NCBI RefSeq assembly: GCF_965227505.1
Contig: NZ_OZ245757.1
Coordinates: 1,488,001 to 1,552,000, forward strand
DNA length: 64,000 bases
DNA from: Pelagibius sp965227505
Lineage (GTDB): Bacteria > Pseudomonadota > Alphaproteobacteria > Kiloniellales > Kiloniellaceae
Reading direction: 5' to 3'
The translations under genes and the position numbers were made by a program. Of this stretch, positions 18,021 to 26,957 are shown piece after piece (positions within the stretch are counted from its first letter, which is position 1; every line of letters begins with the position of its first letter). The notes under the pieces were generated by a model. The model had not been told where the DNA came from. It made no database searches and was given only the letters and a program-made list of their open reading frames with translations.

Positions 18021-18182
18021 AGTCGAACAGAAAGGCGGTCCGGCCAAGAGGACAGCGGGGCAAACCGCCTCGACGATCTTGAGCGGGCTGAGGTAATAGC
18101 CGATGATGATGTGCAACTCGGTTCCGCCGGGGCATTCCGGCAAACCTTTGCGAAGCTATCAGCGACGGCGCGAAGGACTGGC

Positions 18183-18947
18183 ATGATCGTAAGCAACAAG
18201 AGAAAGTTCATCTTCATTCATTGCCGAAAGACGGGCGGGAGTTCCGTAGCCGTCGCGCTGGCAAAATACCTTGGCCCCAACGACCTTCAACTCAGCGCGA
18301 TTCAGGAGACTGTCGCACATGGAATTCCACTGACGGCGCGGATTTATGCTGAAGCGCAGGCGGAATCTGGGTTGATCCTTCCTCTGTCAAGGTTTCTGAG
18401 CGGGCAACTTCATGCAAAGTTGGTCGCTCGCTCCATCAAGAAGGCCTATTCGCGAAAGCTCGGCGAAAAACCGCAGCATCCAACCGCCTTGTCGATCTCA
18501 AGAGCATTTCCGACGGAATGGCGCAGTTATGCAAAGTTCTGTGTTGTGAGAAACCCTTGGGAGAAGACTGTGTCGGACTATTTCTGGAGAACGAGAGGTA
18601 TCAGTGACCCACCGAGCTTCCTCCAGTACGTGCAAGCGCTATCTCAAGGAGGGTCCCTGTCAGGCATCGTACCGAAGCAACACTCCAACTGGGAGATGTA
18701 CACAATTGACAACAGGCTGGCGGTGGATTGCGTGATCAGATACGAAGAACTGAAGAGCGAGTTCGCCCAGTTGTGTGATTCTCTCTCCATTCCCTGGGAT
18801 GGGTGGCTTCCAAATGCGAAGTCCAGACAAACCAGAGAAGGCGTTTCCAAAAAGAGGCACCAAGACTTTTACGACTCAGAGTCAGCCGCGCAGATTGGTC
18901 GGCTCTACGAAAAAGAGATCAAGGAGTTCGGTTATAGTTTCGACTAG
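18183..18947 (+). CDS. Sulfotransferase family 2-type protein
   Basis: A 254-residue protein of the Sulfotransfer_2 (carbohydrate sulfotransferase) type. It opens with FIFIHCRKTGGSSVAVALAK, in which HCRKTGGSS (13-21) is the PAPS 5'-phosphosulfate loop, and carries the 3'-phosphate motif FCVVRNPWEKTVSDYFW. It ends with a short basic/acidic tail. ATG 18183 has AAGGA 6 bases upstream. Base composition is clearly lower in G+C than in neighbouring housekeeping-type genes, which suggests acquisition from elsewhere. It points away from the other sulfotransferase, with about 160 bases of shared upstream region. It has no signal peptide, so it acts in the cytoplasm, before export of the glycan. Acceptor sugar unknown. 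Confidence 0.8.
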   Translation: MIVSNKRKFIFIHCRKTGGSSVAVALAKYLGPNDLQLSAIQETVAHGIPLTARIYAEAQAESGLILPLSRFLSGQLHAKLVARSIKKAYSRKLGEKPQHPTALSISRAFPTEWRSYAKFCVVRNPWEKTVSDYFWRTRGISDPPSFLQYVQALSQGGSLSGIVPKQHSNWEMYTIDNRLAVDCVIRYEELKSEFAQLCDSLSIPWDGWLPNAKSRQTREGVSKKRHQDFYDSESAAQIGRLYEKEIKEFGYSFD

Positions 18948-18988
18948 ATACATCCCGCAGCGGCGCTAGACCTTTTCAGCGCAAAAGA

Positions 18989-20896
18989 CTAGCTCTGTCC
19001 TCCGTCGGCCACTCTACTCGGGTCTCTTGACCCGACGCTCTCCATAGCCATCAAACGAAATCTTGGGCTTGTTTTCAGGAGCTCGTCATAACTGCCGGAG
19101 GCAGCGATCCGGCCCCCCTCCAGCAGGAAAATGGGGTCGCAGTTTCGCACCGTACCCAGGCGATGCGTAATGAGGATGCTGGTTTTCGTTCGGTCGAGGC
19201 TCCGAACTGAGTCCATCACCATCTGCTCCGTGACCGTATCAAGCGCGCTGGTTGCCTCATCGAATATCAGCACCTTGGACTGCTTGTACAAAGCACGCGC
19301 AATCCCGATCCTCTGTCTCTGCCCGCCGGACAGGCGAGTCCCTCGTTCTCCAATGATCAGCTGGTAGCCGTCCGGGCTAGAGTCTGCGAGTTCGGCAATC
19401 TGGGCCAAGAGCGCGGCTTCGCGAACCCGTTCAATGTCGATAGCGCCCGGTGGCACGCCGAATGCGATATTCTCCGCAAGTGTGGCATCGGCCAGATAGA
19501 CGGACTGCGGCACGTGCCCGATCAGGTTTTGCCAAGCGCGGCGATTGCCCGCAACAAGGCGCTGATCATCAATCAGAATATCCCCCTCCGAGGGCTCTAG
19601 GAGCCCCATCATGAGATCGAGCACTGTGCTCTTGCCACTGCCCGTCACCCCGACGATCCCGACACTGGCGCCCTTTGGAATTCTAAAGTCCACGTCGCGG
19701 AGTATCATCGGACCATCGTGATGGTAGCTGAAGGCTACCTTGCGGAACTCAATCGACTCCTCGAAATTGAGGCCCTGGGGCTTGGCCACTGCGTGTTCTT
19801 CGCCGATGGGCTGCTCCAGATGCAGGATGACGTCGACCAGCGAAGCATGGCGCGACCTGACTGTCGCCCAACCGCGATAAATCTGCTGAAGCGCCGGCAA
19901 CAATCGCTGGGCAGCCATTGCAAGGGCCCCAAGCATCGGAATCGATCCAACGAACCCCGTTGTCTGCTCGCTGAGGACATAAGCAAGGCCAGCAATCAGG
20001 ACCATACCGATGGTCTCTACGATGTAGAGCGGGCTTTGGGAAAGGAACAGGATGCGGCTTTGCGCTCGATTCAGTGTGAGGTTTGCGCGGCGGAACACTG
20101 CAGTGAAGACGGCCTGAGATCCATCCAGAAGGACATCACGAATGCCACCCAAGCCTTCCTGGAGGGCCTTCATGCGAACCGTCTGCTGGACGGCCTCTTG
20201 TCCTCCGTAACGGCGCAAGCGGTTGCGAACGATTGCGCTTGCGATCAGATAGATCGAACCGAGCCCAAGAAGGCAAACCAGAATGAGCCCCGGGTCGATC
20301 AAGAAGAGCGCAGTCATCACGAAAAGGCCGATCAACCCGAAACTCGCCATGTTCAGGATTGCGTTCAACGTCGCGATGGCCGCTTTGGTCTTTGCGACAA
20401 CGCTTATGATCTCGCTGCTGTTACGCAAGGCGTGAACACGATAGGGCTGGAAGAGCGTCCGCCTATAGATCTCGACTGTGACGTCATGACCGATCGCATG
20501 CGACAGTCGAGCATTTGCCCATAGAAGGAGAAGCCGAGACGACCCCGCCGCAATCGCAGCCACGCAAAAGGCAATCGTCAACGGAAGAACGAGTTCGTCA
20601 GGGCTGGCCGTTCCCAGGGACTGTGCAATCTGACCTACCATGGGATAGCTCAGGACCTGCTCAGGGATAGCGAGCACACTGAGGAACGGCAAGACAGCGC
20701 CGAGGCTAACAGCTTCAAGCGACGCGGACGTGAGCATCAAGACAAACAAAGCGAGAAGCTGTCTTCTGCGAAGCGGCGATAGGTGTCGCCAGAGTATTCG
20801 AAGGGCAGCGGATTGGCTGATCTGGGTATGGCGATCTGAGAGTTGAGCGTTTTCCATCGACGGAGCAGCTTCTTGCTTTGCGCTTTTGCCCTGCAT
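18989..20896 (-). CDS. ABC half-transporter, PglK/MsbA-like lipid-linked glycan flippase
   Basis: A 635-residue fused permease-ATPase that works as a homodimer in the inner membrane. Six helices lie within residues 40-345, followed by an ATPase domain with Walker A GVTGSGKST (416-424), signature LSGGQRQRIGIARAL (from 521), Walker B VLIFDEATSALD, and H-loop ITHRLGTV. The phrase GSGKSTVLDLMMGLLEPSEG is close to PglK, which flips undecaprenyl-linked oligosaccharide. Position among sulfotransferases and a glycosyltransferase supports that role; a lipid or peptide exporter is the alternative. The start is unclear: ATG 20896 is used, ATG 20857 (MENAQ) or TTG 20905 are possible, and none has a good ribosome site. 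Confidence 0.82.
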   Translation of the reverse strand: MQGKSAKQEAAPSMENAQLSDRHTQISQSAALRILWRHLSPLRRRQLLALFVLMLTSASLEAVSLGAVLPFLSVLAIPEQVLSYPMVGQIAQSLGTASPDELVLPLTIAFCVAAIAAGSSRLLLLWANARLSHAIGHDVTVEIYRRTLFQPYRVHALRNSSEIISVVAKTKAAIATLNAILNMASFGLIGLFVMTALFLIDPGLILVCLLGLGSIYLIASAIVRNRLRRYGGQEAVQQTVRMKALQEGLGGIRDVLLDGSQAVFTAVFRRANLTLNRAQSRILFLSQSPLYIVETIGMVLIAGLAYVLSEQTTGFVGSIPMLGALAMAAQRLLPALQQIYRGWATVRSRHASLVDVILHLEQPIGEEHAVAKPQGLNFEESIEFRKVAFSYHHDGPMILRDVDFRIPKGASVGIVGVTGSGKSTVLDLMMGLLEPSEGDILIDDQRLVAGNRRAWQNLIGHVPQSVYLADATLAENIAFGVPPGAIDIERVREAALLAQIAELADSSPDGYQLIIGERGTRLSGGQRQRIGIARALYKQSKVLIFDEATSALDTVTEQMVMDSVRSLDRTKTSILITHRLGTVRNCDPIFLLEGGRIAASGSYDELLKTSPRFRLMAMESVGSRDPSRVADGGQS

Positions 20897-21557
20897 TGGG
20901 GTCAAGACTTAGTCGCGAGCCAACCGCCGACCGGTCCACTCGTTCCCAGGACGCTCCGGCAAAACGTTGCGGAGCGAGTCGGCGACTCACAATCCAGGCA
21001 CAAACTGCCAACTACTGCCGGATCCCAAACACGGCTTTGCGCCCTTGCCCAGCGCCCTACCGGCGACCGAGCCCCCTGGCGGCGACGAGGGCAGGCTGCT
21101 TTCGCCAGCATCAAACGGCACACAAAAGTGTCAAGACAGCGCGAGAGCCGAAGAACCCATATCGACGAGATGAGCAGCCCACGCCGCTCAGTCCCTTCGC
21201 CCACAACCAGACAGGCAGTTCAGATCGCGGATTTCCGGCATTAACTCATGCTACTGCAGACCGGGTGAATCGCTTGCCACCCAGCCTGCTTTTCGTGGAC
21301 GCCTGCCCTCAGGAAGCCTGAGACCCGACGAATGCACAGCAGAACCGATTATTCGATACGCTGCGATTCGCACTTCTTATCCGATCGGGCCAGGCTTGCC
21401 AAGTCTGAAGAGGGTCCACGGCGCCGGTTGTCCTGCACGCCCGTCTGGGCCCGCCGCCCGCCCTTCCGCCGGGGCATCTCGCGGCCGCTTTTCAGCGGAA
21501 CGAGGCTAGGTTCCAAGTGCCCGAAGGTCTTCCGTCCCGGTCCCTCCAGCATGACCG
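20897..21557. other. Intergenic region, no recognisable gene
   Basis: About 660 bases between the flippase gene and the glycosyltransferase gene, both read leftward. Open frames on both strands give arginine-rich translations without any family resemblance. It should contain the flippase promoter. I see no terminal inverted repeats, transposase motif or RNA fold that would explain it; it marks the right edge of the lower-G+C block. Confidence 0.5.
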
Positions 21558-22781
21558 TCAGACCTCTCGCGCAGCCCCCGCGTCGGGCATCCCGGCAAAG
21601 TGCAGGCCCTTTCGGCCGGCGGCTTCTGCAACAAAGGCCATGATCGTCTCCGCCCTCGCTGACCATGTGTAGCGTTCTACCAGGCTGCGGGAGGCGCGTT
21701 CCGAAAGCGCACGCCGCTGCTCGGGGTTGTCGACAAGCAAGGCCAGTCGCTCCGCCCAGGCATCGACATCCTCCGGCTGGACCAACAGGGCATTCACCCC
21801 GTCTTCCAGGACCTCGCGGATCACCGGAAAATCGGAAGCGAGGATGGCCTTACCCCAGGCCATGTACTCGAAGATCTTCAAGGGAGACATGTAATCGACG
21901 GTGTTGTCGCCGCCATGCGTCCGCAGGTCGCGCTGGTAGGGCGCCAGAACAATGTCCATGGCCTCGTAATAGGCCGCCAACCTGCCAGGGGGGACAAACC
22001 CGCAGAATTCAAGGTTGGGCAACCTGTTGGCCGAACGATACCGCGCGAGATCCTCCTCCTGACCCCCGACAACGAGGAAGCGGAGTTCCTTGAAGCGCTC
22101 CGCCAAGGCGATGATGATCTCGATGCCGCGCCCCCGGTAAAGATGACCCACATACCCGACCGTCACCGCCGAAGGCGACTTCAATGGCGCCATCCCGGGG
22201 ACCGGGGCCGCAGACTCCCTCGGTGCGCCCCGCGGTGGCAGACTGGCACCGTCATGCGCGACAAAGACTGCGTCCCGCGGAAGGGCCGGAAGCAGTTTCC
22301 GGCATAAATCGCGCAGTGCAGCTGAAATGACGATCAAGCCGCAGAAGCCTGGGCGGCGGGTGAGAAAGCCTAGATACCAGCGGCGCAGGGCCGACTTGGG
22401 CGCGGAGTGCAATTCCACGAAGAACGGCAGTCCCCTGAAAGACGCACCGCCAAGCCAGAGAAGGTTGCGGCCGTAGAGCAGATCGAACCGTCCAGGGTCC
22501 GCCAGGAGATAGCCCGCGATCAGGTCCCACGACCGGACCAGCAGGCGCAGCGGCAGGTTGCCGGGAAACCGAGGCGCATCGAAGTGTTTCGGGAAGCTGA
22601 CCGCGAACGGCTTCTCGACGCCGTAAAACTCCATGACCCCATCGGCCGGCTCATCGCCGGGAATAGCCATCAGCGTGACGTCGTGCCCAAGGGTTCGGAA
22701 GGCCTCGCACATTCTCATGACGTGTACGCCGTTTGCGGTTCGCGACGGAACCCGTGAGGCCGACAGATAAGCGATGCGCAT
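21558..22781 (-). CDS. Glycosyltransferase family 4 (GT-B fold)
   Basis: A 407-residue cytosolic retaining glycosyltransferase. The N-terminal domain has the GT4 opening MRIAYLSASRVPSRTANGVH, a glycine-containing donor-side loop, and the C-terminal domain has VGYVGHLYRGRGIEIIIALAERF and the E-x7-E-type donor-binding stretch FEYMAWGKAILASDFPVIREV, ending in helices such as DVDAWAERLALLVDN. ATG 22781 gives this canonical N-terminus; the frame is open to 22874 but the extra residues are not family-like. It sits between the flippase and the sulfate-activation genes, so it probably adds a sugar to the lipid-linked glycan. Donor and acceptor cannot be told. Confidence 0.87.
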   Translation of the reverse strand: MRIAYLSASRVPSRTANGVHVMRMCEAFRTLGHDVTLMAIPGDEPADGVMEFYGVEKPFAVSFPKHFDAPRFPGNLPLRLLVRSWDLIAGYLLADPGRFDLLYGRNLLWLGGASFRGLPFFVELHSAPKSALRRWYLGFLTRRPGFCGLIVISAALRDLCRKLLPALPRDAVFVAHDGASLPPRGAPRESAAPVPGMAPLKSPSAVTVGYVGHLYRGRGIEIIIALAERFKELRFLVVGGQEEDLARYRSANRLPNLEFCGFVPPGRLAAYYEAMDIVLAPYQRDLRTHGGDNTVDYMSPLKIFEYMAWGKAILASDFPVIREVLEDGVNALLVQPEDVDAWAERLALLVDNPEQRRALSERASRSLVERYTWSARAETIMAFVAEAAGRKGLHFAGMPDAGAAREV

Positions 22782-22967
22782 CGTCGAGAAGGTATACGTC
22801 GCCGGCGGATTCGGCAGCCGGAACAAAGAACGAACAAAGCTCGGCAACCAAGCCCGCCGCACTACGCGCCCCAACCGACGGCACCGGCCTCAACGGCGGT
22901 GGCGGTCCGGACAGATAGCGCGCGCCGGGAAGGAAGCCCGCCGACCGGCGGGCCGGCCAGACAGATC

Positions 22968-24929
22968 CTAGTCGCGGCTGAGCGTGAACTCCGTCTCAAT
23001 GTAGCGGATGATCCGCTCGACCGATTCAGAAACGCTCTCGGCCCCTGTGTCGACTACCAGGTCGGCTGCCTCCGGCGGCTCGTAAGGCGCGGAAACGCCG
23101 GTGAACTGGGCGATTTCCCCTGCGCGCGCTTTCTTGTAGAGCCCCTTGGGGTCACGCCGTTCGCAGGTCTCCACATCCGCCTTGATGTAGATTTCGTGGA
23201 AACGGCCCGGCGCCGAGGCGCGCGCGCGGTCCCGGTCAACCCGATAGGGTGAGATGAAGGCGGTGATGCAGATGATGCCGGAGTCGGCAAAGAGTGACGC
23301 CGCCTCGCCGACGCGGCGGATGTTCTCCGTCCGGTCTTCCGGCGAGAACCCGAGATTGGCGTTGAGACCGCGGCGGACGTTGTCGCCATCGAGCACATAG
23401 ACCTGATAGCCCTTGGCGAAGAGCCGCTGCTCGACCTCCATGGCCAGCGTCGACTTGCCGGCGCCCGAAAGGCCGGTGAACCAGAGCACGCCGCCGCGGT
23501 GGCCATTGCGGGCGGCGCGGGAGTCGGCGGTGAGCCGGTGCTCGACGGAGATCACGTTGGTGGACTTGACCGTGATGGCCTGGCGCTGATCCGGCAGGCC
23601 CTCCATGGAGATCACCCCACCGCCGACGGTGTCGTAGTCCTCGATCAGCACGAAGCGGCCGGTCTTGGGCAGATCGCCGTAGTCGTCGATTCCCAGGACC
23701 TGGCGGCTGAACAGCGTCACCTCGGCCACGGCGTTGCGCTCCACAATGTCGCCGGCGGCGTTTTCCAGGGTCTGTGTGTCGACGATGCGCTCGATCGAGC
23801 GCACGGTGACCTCGGCCTCCTGGGTCAGCAGCTTCAACTTGTAGCGCGATCCCACCTTGAGAGGATTGTGGCCAAGCCAGAACAGGCGGGCGTGAAAGAC
23901 CGTGCTCAGCTTCGGCGGATTCTCAGCATGGCTGACGATCTCGCCGCGCTCGACGAAGAGCTGTTCGTCCAGTGTGATCCCGACCGACTCGCCGGCTGCA
24001 GCGGTCTCCGGGCCCTGCTCGGCGGGCCAGGCCTCGATCGAACGCACGCGCGCTGTCTTGTTTGACGGCGAGAAGAGCACCGTATCGCCGACCGTAACCG
24101 CGCCGGATTCAATCCGTCCGGCGACGATGCGCCGGGCATCGAACTTGTAGACGTCCTGCACCGGCAGCCGCAGGGGCTGAGCACCGACGCCGGGGTGGCC
24201 GTGAAAGCCGTCCAGGGCGGAGATGACCGTCGGTCCGTCATACCAGGGGGTCCGCGCCGAACGGGTGGCAATGTTGTCGCCGCCGCGCGCTGAAATCGGT
24301 ACCACCATCATCGGCGCGGCGCCGATCGAGCGGAGATAGTCGGTGATCTCCCTGGAAACCTCGTCGAAGCGCGTCTGGCTGAAATCGACGAGGTCCATCT
24401 TGTTGATCACCACCGCGACCTGGCGAACCCCCAGGAGATGCAGCAGATAGGCGTGGCGGCGCGACTGCTCGCGCACCCCTTCTTCGGCGTCGACCACCAT
24501 GATGGCCGCATCGGCGCTGGCAGCGCCGCTGACCATGTTCTTCAGGAACTCGCGGTGGCCAGGGGCATCGATGATCACGTAGTCACGCAGGCCGGTCTTG
24601 AACCAGATCTGCGTCGTGTCGATGGTCACCGCCTGATCGCGCTCGGCCTGAAAGGCGTCGAGCACGAAAGACCATTCGATCTCCATGCCGCGACGTGCGG
24701 AGATTTTCTCCAGTTCCTCTACCTTGCCCGGCGGCAAAGAGCCGGTGTCGTGCAGCAGGCGGCCGATCAGCGAGGATTTGCCGTGATCGACGTGGCCGAC
24801 GATGACGATACGGTGCAGGGAGCGTTCGCCTGCGTGCTCGGCATCGTCGGGGTACGCGCCGCTCTGCGTGGCGTCTTCAGGCAAGGTGGTACGGTCCTGG
24901 GCTGCAATAGGTGTCGTGTCCGAGGTCAT
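22968..24929 (-). CDS. cysNC: Bifunctional sulfate adenylyltransferase subunit 1 / APS kinase
   Basis: Makes PAPS: the GTPase half (CysN) drives ATP sulfurylase with CysD, and the C-terminal half (CysC) phosphorylates APS. The GTPase domain has GHVDHGKSSL (45-54), DAPGH and NKMDLVDF motifs with EF-Tu-like beta-barrel domains behind; the kinase domain begins at about residue 486 with GLSGAGKST and continues through LDGDNVRRGLNANLGFS and FISPYR. At 653 residues it has the length of NodQ-type fusions. ATG 24929 has GGGAG 5 bases upstream and lies just past the cysD stop (overlap region 24929-24950). There are no APS/PAPS reductase genes nearby, so here PAPS is more likely a sulfate donor than a cysteine precursor. 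Confidence 0.95.
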   Translation of the reverse strand: MTSDTTPIAAQDRTTLPEDATQSGAYPDDAEHAGERSLHRIVIVGHVDHGKSSLIGRLLHDTGSLPPGKVEELEKISARRGMEIEWSFVLDAFQAERDQAVTIDTTQIWFKTGLRDYVIIDAPGHREFLKNMVSGAASADAAIMVVDAEEGVREQSRRHAYLLHLLGVRQVAVVINKMDLVDFSQTRFDEVSREITDYLRSIGAAPMMVVPISARGGDNIATRSARTPWYDGPTVISALDGFHGHPGVGAQPLRLPVQDVYKFDARRIVAGRIESGAVTVGDTVLFSPSNKTARVRSIEAWPAEQGPETAAAGESVGITLDEQLFVERGEIVSHAENPPKLSTVFHARLFWLGHNPLKVGSRYKLKLLTQEAEVTVRSIERIVDTQTLENAAGDIVERNAVAEVTLFSRQVLGIDDYGDLPKTGRFVLIEDYDTVGGGVISMEGLPDQRQAITVKSTNVISVEHRLTADSRAARNGHRGGVLWFTGLSGAGKSTLAMEVEQRLFAKGYQVYVLDGDNVRRGLNANLGFSPEDRTENIRRVGEAASLFADSGIICITAFISPYRVDRDRARASAPGRFHEIYIKADVETCERRDPKGLYKKARAGEIAQFTGVSAPYEPPEAADLVVDTGAESVSESVERIIRYIETEFTLSRD

Positions 24930-24946
24930 GGCCGTTCCGCTCCCGA

Positions 24947-25759
24947 TCACATGTAGCCGCTGGCACGCAGGCGCTCGAAGGCGTCCTCGCGCTCGTGGTC
25001 CATGGCCCGTCCGGCCCGCTCGGCCGTCCGGGTGGTCTGCAACTCGGCAATGATCTCCTCAATCGTGGCGGCATCGGATTCCACCGGATGTGTAATGTCC
25101 TGATCGCCGAGCGAGCGATAGCGCTTGCCGTTCTTGGACAGATACAGCGGGATGATCGGGATCCCCTCGCGCTGAGTGTACAGCCAGATGTCGAGTTCGG
25201 TCCAATGCAGCAGAGGATGGATGCGCAGATGCGCACCCGGCGGAAAGTCGGTCTTGTACTGGTCCCAGAACTCCGGTGGCTGGTCGCGGAAATCCCACTC
25301 ACCGCTCTCGCCGCGCGGGCTGAAGACACGCTCCTTGGCGCGGGTCGCCTGCTCATCGCGGCGGATGCCGGCGATCAGGCCCTTGAAGCCGTAGCGATCG
25401 ATGGCGCGGCGCAGCCCTTCGGTCTTGCGCGCGGCCGAGCGGGCGGCCGGCGGCAGGCTCTGGTCGACCGCGTCGATGGGCGGACATTCCTCGCGTACGA
25501 AGTCCAGGCCCCACTCCTTCGCGTAGCGGTCGCGGAACTCGTACATCTCTTTGAATTTCTTACCCGTATCGACATGCACGACGGGAAAGGGGACATGCCC
25601 GAGGAAGGCCTTTCGCGCCAGCCAGAGCATGACGTTGGAATCCTTGCCAAGCGACCAGAGCATCGCCAGGGGCTCGATCCGGTTGTAGGCCTCACGCAGG
25701 ATGTAGACGGATTGCGCTTCCAATGCGTCCAGGCGGTCCATGGTGGCACCAATCCTCAT
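24947..25759 (-). CDS. cysD: Sulfate adenylyltransferase subunit 2
   Basis: The ATP-pyrophosphatase subunit of ATP sulfurylase, which forms APS from sulfate and ATP together with the GTPase subunit encoded next. The PP-loop is SLGKDS (36-41), with downstream family motifs FPVVHVDTGKKFKEMYEFRD, AGIRRDEQATRAKERVFSPR and HPLLHWTELDIWLYTQREG. The length of 270 is slightly shorter than the usual 300 but complete. ATG 25759 is used; ATG 25741, giving MDRLDALEAQS, also looks reasonable. It heads the leftward cysD-cysNC pair. About 150 A+T-rich bases separate it from the next gene upstream and should contain the promoter. Confidence 0.95.
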   Translation of the reverse strand: MRIGATMDRLDALEAQSVYILREAYNRIEPLAMLWSLGKDSNVMLWLARKAFLGHVPFPVVHVDTGKKFKEMYEFRDRYAKEWGLDFVREECPPIDAVDQSLPPAARSAARKTEGLRRAIDRYGFKGLIAGIRRDEQATRAKERVFSPRGESGEWDFRDQPPEFWDQYKTDFPPGAHLRIHPLLHWTELDIWLYTQREGIPIIPLYLSKNGKRYRSLGDQDITHPVESDAATIEEIIAELQTTRTAERAGRAMDHEREDAFERLRASGYM

Positions 25760-25850
25760 GAAAAAATGCTGCAGGTGCGAAAGGACTTAGCGACTTTAGG
25801 GAAGCGAATCAAGGAGCATCCCTGGGATTCCGGCAAGCCCTACCCTTGTC

Positions 25851-25880
25851 ACAAAAAGCGCCCGCAAAGAACTCTTGGGC
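25851..25880 (-). terminator. Probable terminator of the leftward epimerase transcript
   Basis: On the minus strand, after the epimerase stop, GCCC-AAG...CTT-GCGGGC can fold into a bulged stem (outer 4 G-C pairs, inner 3 pairs) followed by GCTTTTTG. It lies between the epimerase gene and cysD, both leftward, and would insulate the sulfate-activation pair. The bulge makes this only a moderate call. Confidence 0.5.
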
Positions 25881-25906
25881 TCTATTTATTTAGATAAATC
25901 AATATA

Positions 25907-26899
25907 TTAGATCGAGTAATGGTCGCGATACCATTGAACGAAGCGGGGAATGCCTTCGTCGATCGAGACGCGCGGCTCGAATCCCAGGTCACGCTGCGCC
26001 GGAGCGATATCGGCATAGGTCTCCTTCACATCGCCCGGCTGCATCTCCGCGAACTCGCGAATGGCTTCGCGGCCGCAAGCCTGCTCGATCAGTTCGACGA
26101 AGCGCAACAGCGGCTCGGAGCGATGGTTGCCCAGATTGTAGACCCGGTTGGGCGCCTCGCCTTGCGCGTCCGAAAGGGCACGCTGCGGCGGCCGGTCGAT
26201 GACCGCCAGCACCCCGGCGACGATATCGTCGATGTAGGTGAAATCACGGCGCATGTCGCCGTGATTGAAGATGCGGATCGGCCGCCCCTCAAGAATGGCC
26301 TTGGTAAAGATAAAAGCTGACATGTCGGGCCGCCCCCACGGCCCGTAGACCGTAAAGAACCGCAAGCCCGTGCTCGGCAGATCGAAGAGATGGGCGTAGC
26401 AATGGGTCATCAATTCATCGGCGCGCTTGGTCGCCGCGTAAAGCGAGACCGGCTTGTCGACCCGCTGCTCGACAGAAAACGGCAGCTCCTTGTTACCGCC
26501 GTAGACCGAGGAAGACGAGGCGTAGACGAAATGGCGGAGCCTGCCCAGGCTGCGCCCCAGCTCCATCATGCAGAGATGGCCCATCAGGTTGGTCTGGACG
26601 TAGGCGAAGGGGTTCTCCAGGGAGTAGCGCACGCCGGCCTGTGCGGCCAGATGCACGATCTCCGTGGTCTCCGGAAACTCCCCCGCCAAAGCCAGGATCG
26701 GCTCCCGATCCGAAATGTCCAGCTGCCGAAAGGTAAAGCCGTTGTGACCGGTCAGGCGGTCCAGCCGCGCCCGCTTCAAAGCCGGATCATAGTAGTCGTT
26801 GAGGTTGTCGATCCCAACGACCGTTCGGCCCTGTTTGATCAACTGCTCGGCCACGTAGGACCCGATAAACCCGGCCACGCCGGTCACGATCACTGACAT
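25907..26899 (-). CDS. UDP-glucuronate 4-epimerase-type NAD-dependent sugar epimerase
   Basis: An extended short-chain dehydrogenase that most likely interconverts UDP-glucuronate and UDP-galacturonate. The nucleotide site is GVAGFIG (7-13), the catalytic group is Ser in SSSSVYG with Y154-x3-K158, and the segment DNLNDYYDPALKRARL is diagnostic of the LpsL/CapI group; FFTVYGPWGRPDM and RDFTYIDDIV follow as expected. ATG 26899 has GAGG about 6 bases upstream. The length of 330 is normal. It is downstream of a TviB-type dehydrogenase; such pairs supply uronic or aminouronic acid donors, so the actual substrate could be an N-acetylated sugar acid. Confidence 0.86.
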   Translation of the reverse strand: MSVIVTGVAGFIGSYVAEQLIKQGRTVVGIDNLNDYYDPALKRARLDRLTGHNGFTFRQLDISDREPILALAGEFPETTEIVHLAAQAGVRYSLENPFAYVQTNLMGHLCMMELGRSLGRLRHFVYASSSSVYGGNKELPFSVEQRVDKPVSLYAATKRADELMTHCYAHLFDLPSTGLRFFTVYGPWGRPDMSAFIFTKAILEGRPIRIFNHGDMRRDFTYIDDIVAGVLAVIDRPPQRALSDAQGEAPNRVYNLGNHRSEPLLRFVELIEQACGREAIREFAEMQPGDVKETYADIAPAQRDLGFEPRVSIDEGIPRFVQWYRDHYSI

Positions 26900-26957
26900 C
26901 TCGTCCTCTTCCGGCCGAACCCGCAACCGGCGCAAGTCCGGCGCGGAGGGCCCAGCA

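Noticed and set aside
20897..21557. Possible insertion-sequence remnant in the gap beside the flippase
   Set aside because: No terminal inverted repeats, target duplication or transposase motif could be found by eye.
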